From: Spirochaetales bacterium
Lineage (GTDB): Bacteria; Spirochaetota; Spirochaetia; DSM-2461
DNA: 62,063 nt
Direction of reading: 5' to 3'
Assembly: GCA_028533045.1 (NCBI GenBank)
Contig: JAQQAP010000026.1
Location: forward strand, 1-62,063
The stretch's first letter is position 1; each line of letters opens with the position of its first letter. Below the pieces are notes generated by a model. It saw only the letters and a list, made by a program, of their open reading frames with translations. It was not told the DNA's origin and ran no database searches. A program made the translations under genes and the position numbers. Shown here in pieces: positions 50,925 to 59,389 of the stretch.

Positions 50925-52757
50925 ATGAAAAAGGATGCCAACAATAATAACTTAAGAAATATTGCCATAATCGCCCACGTAGACCACGGAAAGACCACTT
51001 TGGTAGATGCTCTTTTCAAGCAGTCCGGTCTCTTTAGGGAGAATCAGGAGACAGAAGATCGTCTCATGGATAACATGGATCTGGAGCGGGAAAGGGGTAT
51101 TACCATTGCCGCGAAGAACTGTTCCGTTGACTGGAAGGGAACTAAGATCAACATTCTCGATACTCCGGGCCATGCCGACTTTGGAGGTGAGGTCGAAAGA
51201 GCTCTCTCCATGGTGGACGGAGCCATTCTTTTAGTCGACTCTTCCGAAGGACCTCTTCCCCAGACCCGATTCGTACTGGGTAAGGCCCTGGAAGCGGGGC
51301 TTAAGCTCATTGTTGTTATTAACAAGATTGACCGGCCCGACGCCCGTTGCGAAGAGGTGCTTAACGAGGTTTATGACCTTCTTATTGACCTGGATGCGGA
51401 CGAAGATCAGCTTGAATTCCCTCTCTATTATGCCATAGGCCGTGATGGTGTGGCAGGTAAATCCCTGGATGAGCCCATGGAAAACCTCCACTGCCTCCTG
51501 GACGCCATTGTGGAAGAAGTTCCCGGCCCCTCCTACTGTGAGGGCGAGCCTTTCCAGATGATGGTTTCCGACCTTTCCTATTCCGATTACCTGGGTCGAC
51601 TCTGTGTCGGTAAGGTTATTAACGGTAGCGTAAAAGCCCGGGAAGGTCTCGTTTGTCTGGGGGATCAGGGCAAGCAAACCTCTCTTAATGTGACAAAAAT
51701 TCAGGTTTACCGAGGCCCCGGTCTAGTGGAAACCGACGAAGTTGAACCCGGTGAGATCGTTGTTCTTGCCGGTATCGACGATGTATATATTGGGGATACG
51801 ATCTGTCACAAGTCCGATCCCAAAGCTCTTCCCCGGTTAACTGTAGACGAACCTACGGTAAGCATGCGCTTTACTCCCAACTCCTCTCCCTTTCAGGGAC
51901 AGGAAGGTAAGCTGGTTCAGTCCAGTAAGATCCGGGAGAGACTGGAGCGTGAAACCATGCTTAACGTTTCCATCAAATTCGAAGAAGCTACCAACGGTGA
52001 CGGGTTCATTGTTAAGGGGCGGGGGGAATTTCAGATGGTTATTCTGATTGAAACCATGCGCCGTGAGGGCTTTGAGCTTTGTGTGGGACGTCCGGAAGTT
52101 ATCTTTCACAAGGAAGACGGCAAGGTGATGGAGCCTATCGAGCACCTCTATGTGGACTGTGAAGAGGAGTACACCGGTATTGTTACGGAAAAACTTTCCC
52201 AGCGAAAGGGGCGAATGCTTGCCTTCGTTAACCACGAAAATGGCCGAGCCCGTCTGGAATTTTCCGTTCCTTCACGAGCTCTTATCGGTTACCGGGACGA
52301 ATTCCTTACCGATACTCGCGGTACGGGGATCCTCAACTCCCTCATTAGCGGTTACGAAGAGTACCGAGGGGATTTTGCCGAACGTCATACGGGCTCACTT
52401 GTTGCGGACCGAATCGGGGAAGCCGTTCCCTACGCTCTTTTTAATCTGGAACCTCGGGGTAACCTTTTTGTTACTCCCGCAGACCGGGTTTACGAAGGTA
52501 TGATCGTGGGTGAACATAATCGGGATAACGACCTGAATGTTAACCCCTGTAAGGCCAAGAAGCTCTCTAACGTGCGTGCTTCCGGTAAGGACGATGCGGT
52601 GGTTCTGACTCCCGTTGTCCCCATGACCCTGGAAAGGGCGATTCAGTTTATCCGGGAAGACGAAATGGTCGAGGTTACTCCAGAGAATATCCGTTTGAGA
52701 AAGAGAACCCTCGCCGCTGCTGGGCGAAAAATGGAAGGAAAGAAAGCTAAAGCTTAG
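50925..52757 (+). CDS. typA: Ribosome-associated GTPase TypA/BipA
   Basis: 610 residues. G1 AHVDHGKTT, switch II DTPGHADFGGEVERAL, G4 NKIDRPDA, then EF-G-like domains and the TypA-specific C-terminus. Translational GTPase that binds the 70S ribosome under stress and aids 50S assembly. N-terminal extension includes four Asn in a row (DANNNNLRN). Leaderless promoter. Confidence 0.96.
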   Translation: MKKDANNNNLRNIAIIAHVDHGKTTLVDALFKQSGLFRENQETEDRLMDNMDLERERGITIAAKNCSVDWKGTKINILDTPGHADFGGEVERALSMVDGAILLVDSSEGPLPQTRFVLGKALEAGLKLIVVINKIDRPDARCEEVLNEVYDLLIDLDADEDQLEFPLYYAIGRDGVAGKSLDEPMENLHCLLDAIVEEVPGPSYCEGEPFQMMVSDLSYSDYLGRLCVGKVINGSVKAREGLVCLGDQGKQTSLNVTKIQVYRGPGLVETDEVEPGEIVVLAGIDDVYIGDTICHKSDPKALPRLTVDEPTVSMRFTPNSSPFQGQEGKLVQSSKIRERLERETMLNVSIKFEEATNGDGFIVKGRGEFQMVILIETMRREGFELCVGRPEVIFHKEDGKVMEPIEHLYVDCEEEYTGIVTEKLSQRKGRMLAFVNHENGRARLEFSVPSRALIGYRDEFLTDTRGTGILNSLISGYEEYRGDFAERHTGSLVADRIGEAVPYALFNLEPRGNLFVTPADRVYEGMIVGEHNRDNDLNVNPCKAKKLSNVRASGKDDAVVLTPVVPMTLERAIQFIREDEMVEVTPENIRLRKRTLAAAGRKMEGKKAKA

Positions 52758-52782
52758 ATAGATTTAACTAGCAAGAAGGCCG

Positions 52783-52812
52783 TTGTCATGATGGCGGCTT
52801 TCGCGTTAGAAT
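52783..52812 (+). promoter_or_regulatory. aroB promoter, leaderless
   Basis: TTGTCA, 18-nt spacer, TAGAAT, then 5 nt to ATG at 52818. The same stretch contains an imperfect AAGGCCG/CGGCTTT hairpin that could end typA transcription. Confidence 0.55.
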
Positions 52813-52817
52813 AGGCC

Positions 52818-53834
52818 ATGGACATAATTCAGACTATTCACTTTCCCACAACAGATTCGGTTCTCACCCGCGCTCTTCCCGTGGAAGTAAGCCAAATGAA
52901 AGCCGATTTGTATGTGGCAGATACAAATACGGAACAGTTCCTCTCTCCTGAGCAGAAGGAGAGAGCGGTTATTCTCCCTCCCGGTGAATCGGCCAAGCAC
53001 TTCGCTTCGGTAGAGCAGATTGTGGGCCGGGCTCTGGAGTATAAACTGGACCGGACATCTCTTATTCTGGGAATAGGGGGCGGTGTTATTTGTGATATGA
53101 CCGCCTTTGCCGCTTCCCTTTATATGAGAGGCTGTCGGGTAGAATTGGTTCCCACCACACTTCTTTCCATGGTCGATGCGGCTGTGGGAGGGAAAACCGG
53201 GGTAGATTACGGTACTTACAAGAATATGCTTGGCACCTTCTATCCCGCTCAACGGGTCATTATCTGTCCCGAATTTCTTACAACCCTTCCTCAGAAGGAG
53301 TTCCTTTGCGGGCTTGCCGAGGCGATCAAGTCAGCCCTTTTGGGAGACAGAGAGCTTCTGGAACTTCTCGAGAATAAAACCCAGGCGATTCTGGCCCGGG
53401 ACCCTGAATTAGTCGAAGAGATGGTTATTCGCTGTGTTCGCTTTAAAGGGGCCATTGTAGAAGAGGACCTCCGTGAAAGCGGGGTTCGGGCCAGTTTAAA
53501 TCTGGGGCATACCTTTGGGCACGCCCTGGAGTCGATTACCGGTTTTACCGCCGTAAGTCACGGGGAAGCGGTAGCCTGGGGAATGGCTAAGGCGGCTAAA
53601 GCGGCACTTAAGCGAGGCGATATAGATAAATCCTACTTCGACCGGATTATTGCCATTTTGGAAGCCTACGATTACCGCCTGGAGTACGATTTTTCCGTGG
53701 ATGAGTTGATTGACGCCATGGGCCATGACAAGAAAATACAGGCCGGGAAGAAGCGTTACATTCTCCCCGCAGGACTGGAAAAACACCTTATTACCGAGTT
53801 GGATGAGGAGTTGGTACGGGAGATTCTCGGGTGA
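52818..53834 (+). CDS. aroB: 3-dehydroquinate synthase
   Basis: 338 residues. NAD-binding GIGGGVICDMTAFAASLYMRG and zinc His ligands in LNLGHTFGHALE; Lys in VGGKTGVDYG. It converts DAHP to 3-dehydroquinate in the shikimate pathway using NAD+ and Zn2+. Somewhat shorter than the E. coli enzyme (about 360). Its stop overlaps the GTG of the next gene. Confidence 0.93.
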   Translation: MDIIQTIHFPTTDSVLTRALPVEVSQMKADLYVADTNTEQFLSPEQKERAVILPPGESAKHFASVEQIVGRALEYKLDRTSLILGIGGGVICDMTAFAASLYMRGCRVELVPTTLLSMVDAAVGGKTGVDYGTYKNMLGTFYPAQRVIICPEFLTTLPQKEFLCGLAEAIKSALLGDRELLELLENKTQAILARDPELVEEMVIRCVRFKGAIVEEDLRESGVRASLNLGHTFGHALESITGFTAVSHGEAVAWGMAKAAKAALKRGDIDKSYFDRIIAILEAYDYRLEYDFSVDELIDAMGHDKKIQAGKKRYILPAGLEKHLITELDEELVREILG

Positions 53835-54352
53835 GAAAAGACCTGATTCTTATTGCCCTGTTTTCCCCACTCTTGTTTTCCTGTCTAAGTACGCCCGATA
53901 AAGGGGGATGGGAAGGAATTTCCGCCCGGGGAAGTCGTTCCGTCCCGGACGAATCGGTTCATGAAGGGAGTGATATGCCCTCTCATCTCTCCCAAAAAGA
54001 TTTTGAGGAGGTGGGAATCGGCTTTAACGGTCCCGCCGATCAGGAATACCTTGTTTTCCATAGCTATCGGGAACTAGACCCCTACATCCCCCGGGAAGAT
54101 CTCTTCCGGGAAATCGATTTTGAAAAAGAGATCCTTCTTGCCGCTTTTATGGGAGAACAACCCACCGGCGGTTATATGAATCGAATCAGCAGCCTGGAAG
54201 AGGGTAGTGAAACTCTAACTGTTTATATTGAAATAATTGAACCTGCTCCGGGAGATTTTGTGGCCCAGATGATCACATCTCCCTGGCACGTCGTGGTGAC
54301 GGCCCGTTCAGAAAAAAGTCCCCGGTGGACAGAAATAAAACCCAATCCTTAA
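53831..54352 (+). CDS. Lipoprotein with PrcB-like C-terminal domain
   Basis: 173 residues. Lipoprotein signal LILIALFSPLLFSC with lipobox Cys at about 18. C-terminal part (EILLAAFMGEQPTGGYMNRI ... PGDFVAQMITSPWHVVV) fits the PrcB_C family, first seen in the PrcA-PrcB protease complex of Treponema denticola. PrcB there stabilises a dentilisin-type protease, but no such protease is next to it. GTG start overlapping the aroB stop. Function otherwise unknown. Confidence 0.65.
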   Translation: MRKDLILIALFSPLLFSCLSTPDKGGWEGISARGSRSVPDESVHEGSDMPSHLSQKDFEEVGIGFNGPADQEYLVFHSYRELDPYIPREDLFREIDFEKEILLAAFMGEQPTGGYMNRISSLEEGSETLTVYIEIIEPAPGDFVAQMITSPWHVVVTARSEKSPRWTEIKPNP

Positions 54353-54362
54353 GGAGATACTT

Positions 54363-56297
54363 GTGAACCCGATTTTTCGTAAGAAAAACTTAAATCTAAT
54401 CATTCCCATGGGAGGAGCTGTCCTTTTTCTGTTTCTTTCCCTCCTTTTTATGCCTTTCTATGCCTGGAAGTCGGGAGCCGGTTTGATCTCTGTGGGAGCC
54501 CGCCTTTTTCTTATGGCTTCTTATGTATACGGTTATTTTCGCTTTACCAAAGAAGATCATCTTCCCACGGCACATTTTTATGATATCTGGCGTCTTTATA
54601 CGGGCTATCTTATTATTCTTACCTATGTTTTTACCATTTTACCCCAGGTTGTGGTTGAGTTTTATCAGGTAAGCGGGTTTGGCCCTTTTTATACGGTCTG
54701 GACCGTATTGACTACACTCTGGCCCATAGCTCTCTGGATTCTCATGGGGCGGGACAACTACTGCCTGGCTTGGGGTTATACGGAAAAAGGGCTAAAGGAA
54801 AGAAAAGAGCGAGACAAGGATAAGAAAAAAAAGAAAGAGTGGCAAAAGAAGAAAAAAGAGGGACGGAACCTTTGGGGAAATCTTTGGGCTGAATGGATTG
54901 AACCTCTTCTGGGTGCTGTCTGCTGGGTTCTCGTTATCAATCACTTTGTGTTTCAGCTCTATCAGATACCGTCGGAATCTCTCTTTCCCACTTTTCAGGT
55001 AGGAGACCGAGTTCTGGTGGAAAAAGTCCGTTATGCTCCCAATGTACCTCTTACCAAGTATAAATTACCCCGTGTTACCAAACCAAAAATCGGGGATATC
55101 GTTGTTTTTACCAATCCCAAGATGGAAGATCCCGAGTCTGAATACTACTACAATTCAGTCTTTTCCCGTGTTTTCAAGACCTTTGTTTATATGATAACTC
55201 TCACCACGGTAGATATCGATAAAAAAGCCGACGGCAATCCCAAGGAAAGCATGATCGTAAAACGTTATATCGCCGGGGAAGGGGAAAAGGTGTGTCTTTT
55301 GAACGATAAGGTTTATAAGAAGACAGCCGATTCGGACTGGATAGCCATGGAGGATATGGAGGAGTACAAAGAGTATGGCCGTGTGGGGCTTTTTCTGGAG
55401 GACTATCCCGAACTTCAGAGACAATTTGAAACCCCCGAAACCCGAGGTCTCTATCTGGCTGCCATCGATAGGGTGGAAAGCTGGACCTTTGAAGAGCTAC
55501 AGGATTATTACCGGGAAGAGAGGGAGGAGTTTCTTTCCCTTTATTCTAATTCCCGGGACCTTGATACTTTTGCCAGTCAGGCCGCTCAATATTTAATGAA
55601 TTACGAGCCCAGAGATATTCATACCTTTTCCCAGCGTCTGGTAAGTCGGAATTATATAGCCAGTCAGACGCCCCAGGACAGGGAATTTATCTATGCTAAC
55701 TGGGATATGATGATTGATGAGTATGGGGCTACTATTCTCTATGAAGAGATGTTTAATCTTTCCATACTTGTCTCCCGGGAAGAGGAAACCCCCGGTTACT
55801 TTGAGTCTCAACTGGCTTACGAGGGGGTTATGGGTTCAGATCCTTCTCCCTATGAAGATTTTATGGTTCGTCTAAACCTTCTGTATAAGAGTTTGAAGCT
55901 TTCTCTCTATAATGATTTGGCCGAGGGGAATCTGAATTTAACCGAGCCCAACCTGGCAGCGGATAATCTTGAGGGACTAAAGGAAATTGCATTTTACACG
56001 AGAGGCATCGGTTACTATTTTACCCCCTTTGATGAAGCCAATTTCCCCGAATATCCTGCAGAGAAGGATGAGTACTTTCCCAAGAACGAGTATTTCGTAC
56101 TGGGAGATAATCGCTACGACTCGATTGATTCCCGATTGGGCGGTGAATATACCCGCATTCATGTGGATCCTCTCGATGAAAGCGACTTTTCGGCGGTAGC
56201 CGGACAGTCCTGGAACCCCCATACGATTAACCTGAGCCTGATTCACGGTCGTTTGAGGTTTCTTCTCTTTCCCTTTGGGAGGATGAAGTTCTTCTAG
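54363..56297 (+). CDS. lepB: Signal peptidase I, very long form
   Basis: 644 residues, about twice the usual length. N-terminus has about four membrane segments then a Lys-rich cytoplasmic linker (KERDKDKKKKKEWQKKKKEG). The S26 catalytic Ser is in IPSESLFPT (Ser206), the general-base Lys in MIVKRYIAGEGE (about 300), and the C-terminal box is VLGDNRYDSIDSR (about 580). Between Lys300 and this box lies some 280 residues of mostly helical acidic insert, more than double normal. It cleaves signal peptides of exported proteins. AAGGAG precedes GTG. Confidence 0.9.
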   Translation: MNPIFRKKNLNLIIPMGGAVLFLFLSLLFMPFYAWKSGAGLISVGARLFLMASYVYGYFRFTKEDHLPTAHFYDIWRLYTGYLIILTYVFTILPQVVVEFYQVSGFGPFYTVWTVLTTLWPIALWILMGRDNYCLAWGYTEKGLKERKERDKDKKKKKEWQKKKKEGRNLWGNLWAEWIEPLLGAVCWVLVINHFVFQLYQIPSESLFPTFQVGDRVLVEKVRYAPNVPLTKYKLPRVTKPKIGDIVVFTNPKMEDPESEYYYNSVFSRVFKTFVYMITLTTVDIDKKADGNPKESMIVKRYIAGEGEKVCLLNDKVYKKTADSDWIAMEDMEEYKEYGRVGLFLEDYPELQRQFETPETRGLYLAAIDRVESWTFEELQDYYREEREEFLSLYSNSRDLDTFASQAAQYLMNYEPRDIHTFSQRLVSRNYIASQTPQDREFIYANWDMMIDEYGATILYEEMFNLSILVSREEETPGYFESQLAYEGVMGSDPSPYEDFMVRLNLLYKSLKLSLYNDLAEGNLNLTEPNLAADNLEGLKEIAFYTRGIGYYFTPFDEANFPEYPAEKDEYFPKNEYFVLGDNRYDSIDSRLGGEYTRIHVDPLDESDFSAVAGQSWNPHTINLSLIHGRLRFLLFPFGRMKFF

Positions 56298-56411
56298 ATA
56301 GAAGAGAGGGGCCGGTGAGCAGGAAAATGTTTCTCCCGACCGGCAGAGAAGCTCTGTATTATTTGAAATGATAGATTAACTGTACAATAATCGTTGTTAA
56401 GGAGATTTATC
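56298..56411. other. lepB-lectin spacer
   Basis: Contains GCCGGT and ACCGGC arms (about 56310-56343) with a mixed loop and no T-run. An AAGGAG site serves the next gene. Confidence 0.35.
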
Positions 56412-57359
56412 ATGAAAAAAAGAATTACTCTGCTCGGATTCATGACTATCATGTTTGTTTTAAGTATTAACCTTTTTGCCCTTGGTTCCCAAGAGGAAGA
56501 AGGAATGGATGCTCCCGCTGTGGCGGAAGAGATGGGCGGCCTCGATAGTGTGGCGGCACAACTTGGTGTTTCCAAAGAGGAATTGGTTGCAGCTCTAGGA
56601 GATCCCAATCAGGGGCCTCCCGACTTTGAAGAGGCAGCGGGAATCCTTGGTGTGGATTCTTCCAGACTGGAAGAGCTTATGAAGAGCATGGAAGGTCCGG
56701 GATCTGTCGAAAGGGAACCCTATACCATTAGCCTCAACGGTATAGACTTTACCATAACTTACGAAGTCTTTACCTGGGCCGAACTTCCCTCAGACGCAAC
56801 AAACGAGAGAATGGATATTGTGGAGTACACCAATGAAGAGGGCCTTACTCACTATTACGAACTGGTATACCTCCCCGAAGGCAACCTGAACTGGTACCAG
56901 TGTGCCTATCTGGCCCAGGATGCGGGCGGTTACCTGGCCTGTCCCGGCAGCGAAGGGGAAAACAGCTTTCTCTTTGATATGATTAACGATACAAAATACT
57001 TTTGGTACTTCCCCGAAGAGGGTGATCATTACGGCATCAGCATCGGGCCCTTCCTCGGTGGTTATCAGCCCGAAGGTTCTGTAGAGCCTGCAGGCGGTTG
57101 GAGCTGGTTAAGCGGCGAAGCCTGGGAATACAGTAATTGGGCGGTAAACCTGGATGACGGTGTGGTTGATAAGGACCCCCGTGACAATACCCAGCCCAAC
57201 GATTCCGGAGACGGACAGCCCATCATGGGATTCGGTGAATTGAATCAGCCCGTTCCCACCTGGGGGGACTATATGGAAACCATCGGAACCTACGGTGAAT
57301 CACGACTTCCCGGTCGTTCCTACGCTTTCATTATTGAGTACGAATCGGACCCCAGATAG
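56412..57359 (+). CDS. Exported C-type-lectin-fold protein
   Basis: 315 residues. Signal peptide ITLLGFMTIMFVLSINLFA. N-terminal mature part is acidic with a repeated MGGLDSVAAQLGVSKEELV / EAAGILGVDSSRLEELM helical motif. From about residue 115 a C-type lectin-like domain is visible: NWYQCAYLAQDAGGYLACPG, then WSWLSGEAWEYSNWA and DNTQPNDSGDG. Eukaryotic-like domain used by bacteria for sugar or surface binding. ATG at 56412 with AAGGAG. Confidence 0.75.
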   Translation: MKKRITLLGFMTIMFVLSINLFALGSQEEEGMDAPAVAEEMGGLDSVAAQLGVSKEELVAALGDPNQGPPDFEEAAGILGVDSSRLEELMKSMEGPGSVEREPYTISLNGIDFTITYEVFTWAELPSDATNERMDIVEYTNEEGLTHYYELVYLPEGNLNWYQCAYLAQDAGGYLACPGSEGENSFLFDMINDTKYFWYFPEEGDHYGISIGPFLGGYQPEGSVEPAGGWSWLSGEAWEYSNWAVNLDDGVVDKDPRDNTQPNDSGDGQPIMGFGELNQPVPTWGDYMETIGTYGESRLPGRSYAFIIEYESDPR

Positions 57360-57384
57360 TCAATAGAAGAAAAGGAACAGGAGT

Positions 57385-57420
57385 GAAGAGGTAGTATAGG
57401 ATTTGACTTATACCCTCTTC
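57385..57420. terminator. Hairpin between convergent lectin and ligase genes
   Basis: GAAGAGG pairs with CCTCTTC and GTATA with TATAC inside, separated by a 2-nt bulge. No long T-run; may serve both strands. Confidence 0.55.
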
Positions 57421-57434
57421 ATCCCCTGGCGTCT

Positions 57435-59294
57435 TTACATCTCTAAAAAATCCTCATAACTCATCAAAGTAATCCCGTTCTTCCTGGCTTTCACAAGTTT
57501 ACTGCTCGTTCCTTCCGGATCATCACACACCAACAATACGGTCGTCTTGGTCACTGAGGAGCCCACGGTATAACCTTTTTCGGCAGCCAGGGCCACCAGT
57601 TCTTTCCGTCCCATAGGCCCCTTACCGGTCATACAGATCTCTCCCTTGTCACCGGACGCTTCTTTCTCTATTTCAATTACCTTAAGCAGCTCTTCCAGAA
57701 ATTCTTCGTTCTCCCGGTCTTCCCGCCAGGCAATAATATTCTGTCCGATGATGTAGGTGTCGTCCTTAAAATCACGAAAATCCTGCAAACTGGCGATTCC
57801 CAGTTTCTTGAGGGCCTTCTGCTGAACCAGGGGGATTCCCAGTTTGCCAATCAGCTCAAGGGCGGTCATATGCTTTTTTGCTGCGGCCTGGCTCACAAAG
57901 TTGGCAATCTTTTTTTCTCCAAAACCTTCCAACCCTTCAAAATCCTCTTCCGTGAGGGTATAAAGGTCATGGATGGAGCTGACTTTTTTTTCCTTGTAGA
58001 GTTGGCGAATGGTTCCTTCGGCTATCTGTTCCATATCGCTCTGGCGGACCCAGTAGAGAATAGACTGAATTTGTCTTTCCGGGCAGCTTTTGTTGGTGCA
58101 GTGAATATGGACGCCCCGGTCCTCAACGGGAGAGTCACAGACGGGACAGCGTTTGGGAATGAGGATATCAATGTGCGATTCCCGGGTACGGCTTTCGTTG
58201 GAGAGATTGGCCCGCACATAGGGAATGACGTCGTTGGCCCGTTCAATAATGAGCCTGTCCCCCGGGGCAAGCATAAGATCCCGGACAAATTGGGCGTTGT
58301 GGAGGCTGGCCCGTTCCAATTTGGCTCCTCCCAGCTCAATCGCTTCAAACTGAGCCACCGGAATTAGATTTCCCTGGCGGCTTATCTGCCACTCCACACC
58401 CTTTAGATTGGTTTCCTTCCCCGCTGCGGGAGGCTTAAGGGCTATGGCATAGTGATGATGGTGGTCCACTACCCAGCGGCTGTCAATCTCTTCGTGAAGG
58501 CTGTTGTCGTCAATAGTCAGGATAAGCCCGTCCGTTTCATAAAGCCAGCGGTCCCGGTCCTCTTCCAGGTATCTTTCATAGATCGATTCCACATCGCCAT
58601 AATTTACTCTGTGAAACTCCACCGTATGGAAACCTTCCCGGTCCAGGAGGGCTATTTTGTCCGACTCTTTACTGGGAACTATCTGACTCTCCTCCGAGGC
58701 AATCTGGTAGCAGACAAAACGTACATGCTTCAGGTCATCCCGGTCTTCCTTACGGTTAATCAGTCCTACGCAGTTGTTACGAAGCGGTTTGCCCTTGGTA
58801 TCGTATTCGGTGTTTTTGGGCAGGTAGAGTTCTCCCCGGATTTCTACATCTCCCTTGGTAAAGGAGATAGAATCGGGTATATCGGCCATATAGCGGGCAA
58901 TGTGGCTCACATCCTGGCCGGTTTTTCCGTCTCCCCGGGTAGCGGTATAAACAAGTTTTCCCTCCCGGTAACGGCAGGTGGCGCTTAAACCGTCAATTTT
59001 GGGCTGCAGACAGTAAACAAGATCTTCCGGGAGGGCAAGTCGGTCCATCCATTTATGTACGTCGGCCGCTTTTTTGGCTTTGCCCATGGAGAGCATGGGA
59101 ATGGAGTGGACAATTTTCCCCCCCGTTTCGTTATTCTCAATACCAACAGTGGAAAAATAGGAATTCTCCGGATCCAGGGACTTGAGAAGCTCCTCAAGCT
59201 CATCAAAAGCAGCATCGCTCATAAGGGGGGTACCCTCGTTATAATAGGCCTTCCGGGCTTCTTCCAGCTGCCGGACAATCTCTTTCACAGTCAT
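57435..59294 (-). CDS. ligA: NAD+-dependent DNA ligase (short form)
   Basis: 619 residues versus about 670 in typical LigA. Adenylation Lys99 is in YCLQPKIDGLSA; the usual Glu before PKxDG is Gln here. OB fold, zinc finger CPVCDSP...HCTNKSCPE, helix-hairpin-helix (FEGLEGFGEKKIANFV) and a C-terminal BRCT (GPMGRKELVALAAEKGYTV) are in order, with the HhH region shortened. It seals nicks using NAD+. The divergent, shortened form suggests a second ligase, but I cannot see whether another ligA exists. Leaderless promoter. Confidence 0.87.
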   Translation of the reverse strand: MTVKEIVRQLEEARKAYYNEGTPLMSDAAFDELEELLKSLDPENSYFSTVGIENNETGGKIVHSIPMLSMGKAKKAADVHKWMDRLALPEDLVYCLQPKIDGLSATCRYREGKLVYTATRGDGKTGQDVSHIARYMADIPDSISFTKGDVEIRGELYLPKNTEYDTKGKPLRNNCVGLINRKEDRDDLKHVRFVCYQIASEESQIVPSKESDKIALLDREGFHTVEFHRVNYGDVESIYERYLEEDRDRWLYETDGLILTIDDNSLHEEIDSRWVVDHHHHYAIALKPPAAGKETNLKGVEWQISRQGNLIPVAQFEAIELGGAKLERASLHNAQFVRDLMLAPGDRLIIERANDVIPYVRANLSNESRTRESHIDILIPKRCPVCDSPVEDRGVHIHCTNKSCPERQIQSILYWVRQSDMEQIAEGTIRQLYKEKKVSSIHDLYTLTEEDFEGLEGFGEKKIANFVSQAAAKKHMTALELIGKLGIPLVQQKALKKLGIASLQDFRDFKDDTYIIGQNIIAWREDRENEEFLEELLKVIEIEKEASGDKGEICMTGKGPMGRKELVALAAEKGYTVGSSVTKTTVLLVCDDPEGTSSKLVKARKNGITLMSYEDFLEM

Positions 59295-59300
59295 GCCCGC

Positions 59301-59306
59301 ACTATA
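59301..59306 (-). promoter_or_regulatory. ligA -10, leaderless
   Basis: TATAGT on the - strand ends 6 nt before ATG at 59294. The -35 is poor. Confidence 0.45.
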
Positions 59307-59389
59307 CTGTATTTTGTCCGATTTCTCTACCCGTTGAAAAAAAATCCCCTTTGGGATAGTCTTTCCCCATACTACAAAGAGAGTCCCCC

